From Pseudomonadota bacterium (GTDB lineage Bacteria > Myxococcota_A > UBA9042 > GCA-2863065), in NCBI GenBank assembly GCA_005776585.1, contig SXOX01000295.1, positions 1 through 35,600 of the forward strand: a stretch of 35,600 nucleotides of DNA, in the 5' to 3' direction. This document shows positions 1 through 8,800 of the stretch, piece by piece. The position numbers and the translations under genes are program-made. Position 1 is the first letter of the stretch; every line of letters begins with the position of its first letter. The notes beneath the pieces are model-generated. The model did not search any database. It was not told the origin of the DNA and saw only the letters and a program-made list of their open reading frames with translations.

Positions 1-147
1 CCAGTGTTTCTGTCGAATCCACCGCAGCGCGTTGTGCGCGTGGCGACACTGCGTATTCTGGATGTCCGCGACCGCTTCGGGCTCGTCGAGCCAGCCAAGC
101 TCGCTCTTCGGGAACGAAATGACGTCGATGGGAGAATTCTGTGCCAT
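1..147 (-). CDS. Hypothetical protein, N-terminal fragment (runs off the left edge)
   Basis: An open frame starts with ATG at 147 and runs 49 codons to the window edge without a stop. The translation begins MAQNSPIDVISFPKSELG and is rich in charged and aromatic residues (a WLDEPEAV and a CRHAHNALRWIRQKHW stretch), with no signal peptide. The ATG shares one base with the TGA of the 600-aa gene upstream (TGATG), the usual signature of translational coupling, so this is probably the third gene of the operon starting at 2472. No family is recognised. The fragment is short, so the coding call rests mainly on the overlap and the sensible composition. Confidence 0.6.
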   Translation of the reverse strand, partial: MAQNSPIDVISFPKSELGWLDEPEAVADIQNTQCRHAHNALRWIRQKHW

Positions 148-1949
148 CAGCCGAGCCCACCGTTGAATGCCGCTGTTGGTGCCGGGAGCGTGACGAGCCG
201 GAAGGACTGCCCAGTCGGTGGCTTGGCGAATGTGCGCAGCACGATGGCTCGCGAGAAGGGGTCGACCTCGAGCACGAGCGCGTCCGTTGGGACGCCGAGT
301 CCAAGCCAGGTCACGCCAATGTGTCTGCCTGCCGGAAACGAAGCGAGCGGCCTCCCCGACGGGATGACGACCCGGATGAACGTGACGCCCAGCGAGTCAT
401 ACGCTGACAGGATCAGGTCCAAGGGGGACCCACCGCCGAACCCCTCCTTCACGACGACATTCCAACGTGTGCCGCGGCTTCCGAGGGAGACATCGGGGCG
501 CTTGGGCCTCCGGCTCAGAACGATGTCGCCCTCGCGCGCGTAGCCGGTCCCGAACGGGGCAGCGGTCGGCGCCTGGTACCCGACCTGTTGCCCATCGAGC
601 AGCACGCTCGCCGGGCGGTCCGGCAGCCCAGAATCGACCAAGCCGAACGCGTGGCCGACGATGTCCCTATCCGCCTCGAGATCGTCGAAGGACAGGAGCT
701 TGCCCGTTCCGGCATTCCGGCACGCGTCGCCGAGGAGCCGAGCGCCGCTGGTGCGAGATCGCACGAGGCACAGCCCCTGGAGCCCGGAAGCCGACGCGGC
801 CTCCACGATCGTATGGCTCTCCACCTGCGCGGTGGCCACGGCCTCGCTCCCAACCGGGCCGAAGAGTGCCACCTGATCGAAGCAGACCATGGCCGCGGGG
901 CCAAAGGTTGGCGTCGTCGTGTTCATCGGGTCCGTCTCGGGCAACAGCGTCGTCTTGACCTCGATGCGACCGCCGACCAGCGCGACTCCGTAGTGGCCAC
1001 TCACACGACATCGCGCGATTCCGCGTCCAAAGACCCGCTTGGCAAGCTCTTGCCGCTGAGTCGCCGTGAGCTGCGGCGCCTCTCCTTCCAGCAGTAGTGT
1101 GGCCATCGGCTCGAGCCGCGGTGGGAAGTTGGGTGCGTCGGAACCAAAGTCGACGGTGTAGCGCGTTAGCCACAGGACGCCGCCCTTGAGCGGGTCTAGC
1201 GAACCCATCCGCAGGAGGTAGCCACCGATGATGTCGCCGCGGATGCGATCGGCGTCGACGACCGGGGCGTCGAAGAGCACTCGGATGGCGTCGTTGTACG
1301 TTCCGTCGATGCCGACACGATCGAGCACGATGCGCTGGACTGGGACCTCAACGCGGATGGCGTGCGCCGCCGTCGGCCCGAAACCGGATTGCGGGCCGCC
1401 GTCAAGCGTCTTGACGGCGATCTGCGCGCTTCCGGCGAGGTCGAGCTCTCGAATGACGAGGTCAGGCACGTGTGTTGACGCCCAGTGACGCACGCCTGGT
1501 GCAGGCGCGACCCGCAGCAGAACGCGCAGTTGGGCGCCCGGCGTCGGCGCGCCGAGAGGCACGCCGTTCAGGTCGACGCCCGCGAAGAACAGCAGCGAGG
1601 TGGCCGTCTGCTCGCCCTCCAGTGCGACGCGCGGATCCCAGATCACCTCGATGATGGGGTAGAGGCCCGCCGGAAAGAACAGCACGAGCCCGCCCACGGG
1701 CAGCGGGAGCCCCTCGGCTTCGGTGCTCGCGGCCCACGCCGCGAGATCGACAATCGCTTGCTGCACCCCGTTCGAGATGGCCCGGCGCGCCTTGCCGGAG
1801 CTGAGCGCGCCATAGTCGTGCCGCCGGATGGCCGCGTGGTATTGCGCGTCAATCCAGCGAAGCACGCTCATGCGGAAGCGGGCCCCCGTGAGATCTCCGA
1901 GCGGGCGCTCGGAGACCGACTTCTCGTCATGGAGGACGTGCAGCGCCAT
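147..1949 (-). CDS. 600-aa protein with a pectin-lyase-like (parallel beta-helix) N-terminal half, function unknown
   Basis: The protein is 600 aa with no signal peptide or membrane segment. Residues about 60-120 contain GLVLFFPAGLYPI, which resembles the conserved 'v.fPaGtY.i' strand that opens pectate-lyase-superfamily and phage tailspike beta-helices. It is followed by short repeated beta-strand patterns (DLVIRELDLAGSAQIAV, RIVLDRVGIDGTYNDAIRV) that fit helix rungs. The C-terminal part from about residue 440 is also beta-rich, with a VLEVDPFSRAIVLRTF segment, and may be a separate cap domain. It starts 7 bp after the stop of the 171-aa gene, with only a weak ribosome binding site, and its stop overlaps the next ATG, so all three genes are probably co-expressed. 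A phage-tail or particle-like surface role is possible but not shown. Fold call moderate, function unknown. Confidence 0.75.
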   Translation of the reverse strand: MALHVLHDEKSVSERPLGDLTGARFRMSVLRWIDAQYHAAIRRHDYGALSSGKARRAISNGVQQAIVDLAAWAASTEAEGLPLPVGGLVLFFPAGLYPIIEVIWDPRVALEGEQTATSLLFFAGVDLNGVPLGAPTPGAQLRVLLRVAPAPGVRHWASTHVPDLVIRELDLAGSAQIAVKTLDGGPQSGFGPTAAHAIRVEVPVQRIVLDRVGIDGTYNDAIRVLFDAPVVDADRIRGDIIGGYLLRMGSLDPLKGGVLWLTRYTVDFGSDAPNFPPRLEPMATLLLEGEAPQLTATQRQELAKRVFGRGIARCRVSGHYGVALVGGRIEVKTTLLPETDPMNTTTPTFGPAAMVCFDQVALFGPVGSEAVATAQVESHTIVEAASASGLQGLCLVRSRTSGARLLGDACRNAGTGKLLSFDDLEADRDIVGHAFGLVDSGLPDRPASVLLDGQQVGYQAPTAAPFGTGYAREGDIVLSRRPKRPDVSLGSRGTRWNVVVKEGFGGGSPLDLILSAYDSLGVTFIRVVIPSGRPLASFPAGRHIGVTWLGLGVPTDALVLEVDPFSRAIVLRTFAKPPTGQSFRLVTLPAPTAAFNGGLG

Positions 1950-1956
1950 CGCCGGC

Positions 1957-2472
1957 TCAGTCGCGGAGCACGTAGATGAGGTTCAGCTCAATCCGCCAGG
2001 GATCGTCCGGAGCCACCACCATGTCGATGTAGGGAAGAATGTAGATGCCGAGGCCATCACCGGTCGTCGGGTAGTTGGTCGCAGGGTTGTTTGCCGGGCC
2101 GAAGCCACCGAACGACTGGATGTAGAACGTGGCAACCTGCCCAACACGATCGGCCGACGGTGACGCCGCCTTGACCAGCTCGAAGCATGACCATGTCTCG
2201 CTGTCGTGAGTCGAGACGAAAGGCAGCAGCCGTCGCGCGTAGCCCGACGTCGGGGACTCGTGCAGGTTCAGATCATCGATGGAGTTCGATGTGGCGAACC
2301 GAAGCAAAGCGCGCACGGTGGCTCCGGTGAGCCCTTGGTGTGCGACGAGCTTCGCTGTGACGTACGCGCTCGTCGAACGGGTCATGTTGACGAAGAAGTT
2401 AGGGTCGACCGCCGTCCGTCCCGCTGCGGCGATCCCAGTGAACACAGTGCGATGCTGAATAATCTCACTCAT
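1957..2472 (-). CDS. 171-aa hypothetical protein, first gene of the left-edge operon
   Basis: The gene starts with ATG at 2472, preceded by a good Shine-Dalgarno (GGGAGG about 7 nt upstream). The product begins MSEIIQHRTVFTGIAAAG and has no signal peptide or membrane helix. Its pattern is beta-strand rich (ATVRALLRFAT, QVATFYIQSFGGFG, GIYILPYIDMVV, WRIELNLIYVLRD), consistent with a small beta-sandwich or a structural subunit. No family is recognised. It is 7 bp from the 600-aa beta-helix gene and is likely co-transcribed with it. Its upstream region carries the 15-bp tandem repeat at 2501-2575. Confidence 0.75.
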   Translation of the reverse strand: MSEIIQHRTVFTGIAAAGRTAVDPNFFVNMTRSTSAYVTAKLVAHQGLTGATVRALLRFATSNSIDDLNLHESPTSGYARRLLPFVSTHDSETWSCFELVKAASPSADRVGQVATFYIQSFGGFGPANNPATNYPTTGDGLGIYILPYIDMVVAPDDPWRIELNLIYVLRD

Positions 2473-2874
2473 GACGTGACCTCCCTCAATGCCACCAAAT
2501 GAGGCCCCGTCCTGCGAGGCCCCGTCCTGCGAGGCCCCGTCCTGCGAGGCCCCGTCCTGCGAAGCCCCGTACCAGTCAGTTGCCCGACGCTACGCCGCTG
2601 ATCGTTCCAAGGCAACAACTTTTTCATCGACGCCGCGCTGTCAGCCGTACTTTCTGGCTCTCAGGCTCGCCGAACCCTGTTGCGTGGGGTCACCCCAGCC
2701 TGAGACCGCGACCACGATCGCGTTCATGCATCTCGTTGAGCATCGCTCCCGGCGGCGAGACCAGCGGCACGGTGCCATGTCCCGCCGGCCGGGCGGCGTC
2801 CCGCAGCGCCGGCAGGAGCACGGCGATGACGTGCACGTCCGGTCGGGCTCGATCCGCTCTGCGGGCGAATGCTG
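2473..2874. other. Intergenic region of about 400 bp
   Basis: This stretch lies between the left-edge operon and the 3' end of the giant lipoprotein gene. Besides the ribosome binding site of the 171-aa gene and the 15-bp tandem repeat, I see only a short inverted repeat (TGGGG, TCA, CCCCA) near 2684-2696, without a T-run. No RNA gene or convincing ORF was found. It probably holds the promoter for the minus-strand operon at its left side. Confidence 0.6.
2501..2575. repeat. 15-bp tandem repeat, four exact copies plus one degenerate copy
   Basis: The unit GAGGCCCCGTCCTGC is repeated exactly at 2501-2515, 2516-2530, 2531-2545 and 2546-2560. A fifth copy at 2561-2575 has diverged at one base near its start and in its last five bases. 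The array begins 28 nt upstream of the ATG of the 171-aa gene, in its presumed promoter or leader region. It is open in several frames because 15 is divisible by three, but no flanking frame looks like a real protein. It could be a regulator-binding array, a length-variable promoter element or simple slippage. Confidence 0.9.
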
Positions 2875-5800
2875 CTACGGCGCGCAGCTGCAGTGCGACG
2901 CACCAGCCTTGCTCGTCGCGTCGGCCGTATTGCCGTGCGCGCCCATGTTGGCGCGGCAGCCGTTGGGCGACGGCTCGAGGCAATAGTCGGAGTCGGGCGC
3001 CGCCTTGTCGATGCACGGTGAGGTCGCCTTGAGGCTCAGGTCGCCTGTCGCCGCAGAGACGAATTGCGGGTCGCTGCTCAGGCACGTCGCGTTGAGCGTC
3101 GCGTTGACGGTCTGAGAGGCGGAGTTGACATGGACAGTGGTGGCGTCGATGACGACGAGGCCTGCGGCGACCGCCGAGCCCACCCGAATGCCGACTCCGC
3201 TCGATACCGGTATCGAGACGATGCTGTCCTGGATGAGGATCGGCGACGTCTGACCATCGGGGACCCGTACGCCTTGCACGCCGGAGGTGGAATTTGCGCC
3301 TGCCGAATAGACCGAATAGATGGTCACATATTGCACCGTCAGCGCGGTCACGTTCTGCAGGTCCAACCCCGAGAGCGACGCTTCGTTCACGTTGATTGTC
3401 GAGACATCGCGCACCGTATGTATCTCGTGGTGCGTGAGCGCACACGTGACGCTATTTGCGATGAGCGTGCCCGCCGCGTACCCATGGGCGCCGACCGTGC
3501 CGTCGTTGCAGCCGCCGTAGCTGGAGATGCCGCTCCCCTGCAATCCGGCCGAGACCGTCCGCACGGAGTTACCGTCGAGCACGCTGCCAATGCAACCCGA
3601 CACATACATCCCGTAGGCGCCGCCTCCGGTCCCGGCGATGCTGTTGTCGTTGCCGCAGTGCGGCTTGGCGCTGCCACCCTTGCCGCCCGTGACGCCGGTG
3701 ATCGTGTTTCGGCGCGCGACGACACCGGTCGAGTTGATGATGTACAAACCATAGGCGGCCCCACCGACACCGCCTTCGTCGCCGCCACCGCCAACGGCGC
3801 CGGTCACGCTATTGATGACGTTGTCCTCGATAAGGCACTCGGTGCAGGCTTGGATCCGTAACCCGACCTGCGAGGAGCCGGTGCCGCCCTTGGATGGGCT
3901 CGTGTCTCCGGGCGCCGCCGCGGCTCCGACGATCGTATTGCCGCGCACGGTCACGTTCGTCGACTCGAGGACTGTAAACATCCCGAAGTTCGTGGGCATG
4001 GTCTTCGACGGGATGGTCAGCCCCTCGATGACGACATCCTTGGCACCATAGAGAAACACAATCGGCGTCCCATCGACCTTGTTGTCCATGGCCACGTCGT
4101 TGTTGATCGAGTCGGACGCGAAGCTCATGCCGATGCGTCCACCTGAAGCACCCGCGAGCGCCGTGCCGTCGAGCGACGTCCCTCCGGCACCGGCAGTCAA
4201 CGTCGTAATGGTGTTGCCCTTCAGCCCGTTCTCGGTGGACGCGAGTCGGAAGGCCATGCCGAGCGCGTCGCCACCGCGCCCGCCCGCGTGCCGGCCGTTG
4301 CCTCCCGCGCCCCCGGTGATGTTGGCGATCGTGTTCCCGGTCACGACGTTGCCGGTCCCGCCCTCGAGGTACAGCCCTGTGGCGCTTCCGCCGAGTCCTC
4401 CGTAGGGGTACTCGCCCGAGTAGCCGCTGCTGGTCGTCTGGCCAGCGCCGGCAGTCACGCCAGTGATCGTGTTGCCGGTGATCGTGCAGCCGCTGGAGCC
4501 AACCAACATGATCCCGCGCGCCGCACCCCCGGTTGCGCCCTTGATCGTCGCGACGGGTTGAAGTGTCGTCACATACCCCGAGCCTTTCAGGGTCTGCACC
4601 GTCGAGCCCGTCACGGTCACGTCGCTCGTGTACCGAACTTCGATGCCCAAGACGAGATCTGCGGTGTCATTCTTGCCGGCCTGGTCACGCACGACGACGC
4701 CCTCGACCCGCCCACCGATCCGAGGCGAGCCCGAGGGTCCGTTGAATTGAATGCCGATGCGACCGCCCTTGACGGTCACATTCTCGATGCTCACGGCGTC
4801 GGCGCCCACCAGGATGCCGGTCCCGAGCGCGGGCGGCGTGATCGTGATCAGCGCTGCGCCCTCGCCCATGAGGCGCACGCCGGCCTTGGACAACGTCACA
4901 GCCTCGGCATAGACCCCCGGGCGGAGCCGAATCTCGTCCCCGGGTCCCGACGCGGTCGTGCCCTTGGCGATCGTCGACCAGGGATGCGCGCTGCTCCCGT
5001 CCTGCGCCGTGTCGGCGGCGTTCGAGTCGTCCACCCAAACGACCTTGGGGACCGCTTCGCAGCCGTTGGCTGGTGCGCCGTCGGCGTTCTTCCAGCCCTC
5101 GGCGCATTGATCGATCTTGCACGTCCCAAACGCGCATCGCCCTTGGACGACGTTGGGCAGGACCGTGCAGTTCAGGCCGCAGGTCCCGCAGTTCGTGGCA
5201 TCGGTGAGCAGATCGAAGCCCTCGTCGGTCACGCCGTCGCAGTCATCGTCCTTGGCGTTGCAAAGCTCGGTGAAGTTGGCGGCGGGAACACACGCGTACT
5301 CGCACCCAGTGTCCACCTTGCCGTCGATGTTCCACAGGCCAGCGCCGCAGGCCGACAGACCGCAGCTGCCCTGAGCGCAGGTCGCCAGATGCGAGGTCGG
5401 GCCCGGCGGGCAGACCTTGCCGCAGGCGCCACAGTTCTTGAGATCGGTGTCCACGACCGACGCGGGTGCGTCGTCGACCAGCCCGTCGCAGTCGTCGTCT
5501 TTCCCGTTACAGAGTTCGAGGCCGCCATGCTGAATGGTGCACTCGCAGCCGTCGGTCTGGGTGAGGTTGGCATCGACGTAGCCGTCGTAGCACGCGACGA
5601 CCTTGCACGTGCTCGCCGTGCACGCCGTGACGGCCGTGTTGGCCAGCAGACACGGCTTGCTGCACCCGCCGCAGTGATCGGAGTCCTTCGTGAGATCGAC
5701 GCAGCTCTGGCCACACTTGGTGAGGTTGGCGTCACATGCCGCTTTGCAGAGTCCTCCCGAGCAGACCTGGCCCGACGTGCACTGTTTCTGGCAGCTCCCG

Positions 5801-8800
5801 CACCGCTTCGGATCGGCCAGCGTGTGCGTCTCGCATCCGGGAACGTCGGCCACGCAGTCGTGAAACCCGGCTGAGCAGCCGTCCGGGACGCAGACGCCAG
5901 CGGCGCACTTGGCGTCGAGCGCGCCCGGGAGCGGACCGCAGGTCTGGCGGTCGTCGGCGACCCAGGTGGTACTGCTCGTGTCGCTCACGCACCCGAGGCA
6001 CGTCCCCGACGGATCGGGGGCACCATCGGCCACGCACGCACCGCCGATGAGACAGCTCCCGGCCTTGACCGCGAAGGCGCAGGTGCCATCGCCCACGCAC
6101 ACGTCGTCGGTGCACGCGTGCCCGTCGGCACAGACATAGGCCGTCCCGAAGCACGCCCCGCCCGTGCAGGTGTCGGTGTGGGTGCATGGCACGCCGTCGT
6201 CGCACGGTCGCACCACGGAGAGATGGGTGCACGTCGCTGCCGGGTCGCAGGCGTCGTCGGTGCACGGGTTCTGGTCGTCGCACGAGAGCGGCGTGCCCGG
6301 GACGCAGCCGAGCCCAGGACTACAGGACTCGATGCCGTTGCACGGGTTCTGGTCGACGCAGTCGGGAGGCGCTCCGGCCACGCACCCCTGCGTCGCGTTG
6401 CACGACTCCTGGCCATTGCAGGCGTTGCCGTCCCCACACACGAGCGGCGTGCCAGACTGACACCCCGTGGCCGCGACGCACGACTCCTGCCCGTTGCACG
6501 CGTTGGCGTCGTCGCACACGGGCGGCTTGCCCGGCGTACACCCGGCCGCGGGATCGCAGCCCTCCTCGCCATTGCAGTGGTTGCCGTCGCTGCAGGAGAC
6601 CGGCGTGCCCGAAACGCACCCGCTGGACGGAGCACACGTCTCTTGGCCATTGCATGGGTTTCCGTCGTCGCATTTGGGTGGAGTCCCCGCGACGCACCCG
6701 AGCGCGGCGACGCAGGACTCCGCGCCGTTGCAGGCGTTGCCGTCGCTGCACACGAGCGCCACACCGGCCACGCACCCCTCCGCGGTGTCGCAGGTCTCGA
6801 GCCCGTTGCAGGCGTCCTTGTCGTTGCAGACGAGCGGTGCGCCCACTCCGCACCCGGTCGACGGGGCGCAGGGTTCGACACCGTTGCAGACGTTGCCATC
6901 GTCGCACACCAGCGCCTGGCCACCGACGCAGCCGGTCGCCGGGACGCAGCTCTCGACGCCGTTGCATGCGTTGCCATCGTCGCAGTCGGGCGGCGTACCG
7001 GCGATGCACCCGAGTTCCGCGTCACAGGTCTCGACGCCGTTGCACTCGTTGCCGTCGCTGCACACGACGGGCTTTCCGCCGACACACCCCACGGCCGGGT
7101 CGCAGCTCTCGACGCCGTTGCACGCGTTGTCGTCCTCACACGTGGGTGGGGTCCCCGCGACGCAGCCGAGCCCCGCGTCACAGGTCTCGACGCCGTTGCA
7201 CGCGTTGCCGTCCGCGCACGTCAGGGCCTTCCCGCCGATGCACCCGACCGCCGGCTCGCAGGACTCGACGCCATTGCACACGTTGCCGTCGCTGCACGTC
7301 GGCGGCTTGCCCGCGACACAGCCCAGTTTGGGATCGCACCCCTCGTGGCCGTTGCAGGCGTTGCCGTCCCCGCAGGTGAGCCCGAGCCCTTGGATGCAGC
7401 CGAAGAAGGGCGCGCACAGCTCCTGGCCATTGCAGACGTTGTCATCACCGCACTGGAGTGGCGTGCCCGGCAGGCAGCCGGCGGCTCCGTCGCAGGACTC
7501 CTGGCCGTTGCAGGGGTTGCCGTCGCTGCACGCGGGCGCGAGGCCCGGCAGGCAGCCAAGTGCGGGGTGGCAGACCTCCTGGCCGTCACAGAGGTCGCCG
7601 TCGTCGCAGTCGAGCAGAGTCCCGGACACGCACCCGAGCGCCGGGACGCAGCTCTCGGCGCCATTGCACACGTTTGCGTCGTCGCAGGTCGCTGGCGGCA
7701 CGATGACGCAGGTGCCCGTCGCGACCGTGCAGGAGCCGGTGCCGTTGCAGAAGTCCAGGTCGTTGCAGTCGAGGTCGTTCGTGCAGCACCCCGAGGGGGC
7801 CTTTCCGCCGAGGCAGCCGCTGATCGGGTGGCAGACCTCGTCGCCGGTGCACGGCAGCCCGTCGTCGCAGGTGAGTGGCGTTCCAGGGACGCACCCCTGC
7901 TCCGGAGCGCAGGACTCGAGGCCATTGCAGACGTCGCCGTCGCCGCAGACCAGCGCGTTGCCCGAGACGCAGCCCTGCGCCGGAAGGCATACCTCGAGCC
8001 CATTGCACGGATTGCCATCACTGCACGCGATCGGCGCAGTCGCCGTGCACGTGGCCGTCTCCACCTGGCAGGTCGAGATGCCGTTGCAGGGGTTGCCGTC
8101 GTCACACTGGTCCTGCGCCGTGCAGCAGCCGGGCAGCGCGGCCCCGGGGATGCAGCCTAGCGTGGGGTGGCACGACTCCTGGCCATTGCACGGGAGCCCG
8201 TCGTCGCACACGACGGGGACCCCGGTGATGCACCCGATCTTGGGATCACACGACTCGAAGCCGTTGCACGGGTTCTGGTCGTTGCACGTGGGGGCCAGGC
8301 CCGGAGCACAACCCTGCCCTGGGAGACACGTCTCGGCCCCATTGCAGGCGTTGCCGTCCGAGCATTCGAGCGCCTGTCCGCTCACGCAGCCGAGTGTGGC
8401 GTCGCAGCTCTCGACGCCGTTGCAGGGGTCGCCGTCGCTGCACACGGGCGGTGACGCTGCAACGCACCCCAGAGCCGCGTCGCACGACTCGGTGCCGTTG
8501 CACGGGTTCTTGTCGTCGCACGTCGGCGCCGTGCCGCCCACGCACCCGAGCTTGGCGTCGCACGACTCGGTGCCGTTGCACGGGTTCTTGTCGTCGCACG
8601 CCGGAGGGACGCCGACGACGCAGCCCAGCAGCGGGTGGCAGAACTCGACGCCATTGCATGGGTTGTCATCGACGCAGGTGGGCGGGAGGCCCGGCGCGCA
8701 GCCGGAGGTCGGGTCGCAGCTCTCCGCGCCGGTGCACAGGTTGCCGTCGTCACACGCCGCTGCGACTGGCTGATGCGTACACCCGGTCGCCGGCTCGCAG

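Noticed and set aside
2684..2696. TGGGG-TCA-CCCCA as a terminator of the lipoprotein gene
   Set aside because: The stem is 5 bp with a 3-nt loop and no T-run follows on either strand.
2489..3032. Plus-strand frames beginning in the 15-bp repeat
   Set aside because: They are open only because the repeat is a multiple of three, then run antisense into the lipoprotein 3' end. Composition is not protein-like.
4288..8773. Long plus-strand open frames (528, 680 and 768 codons) antisense to the giant lipoprotein
   Set aside because: They mirror the 78-bp repeat in other frames and are dominated by Arg, His, Ser and Pro or by low-complexity Ala/Val/Arg strings. High GC and repeat periodicity keep them open; no start signal or family match.
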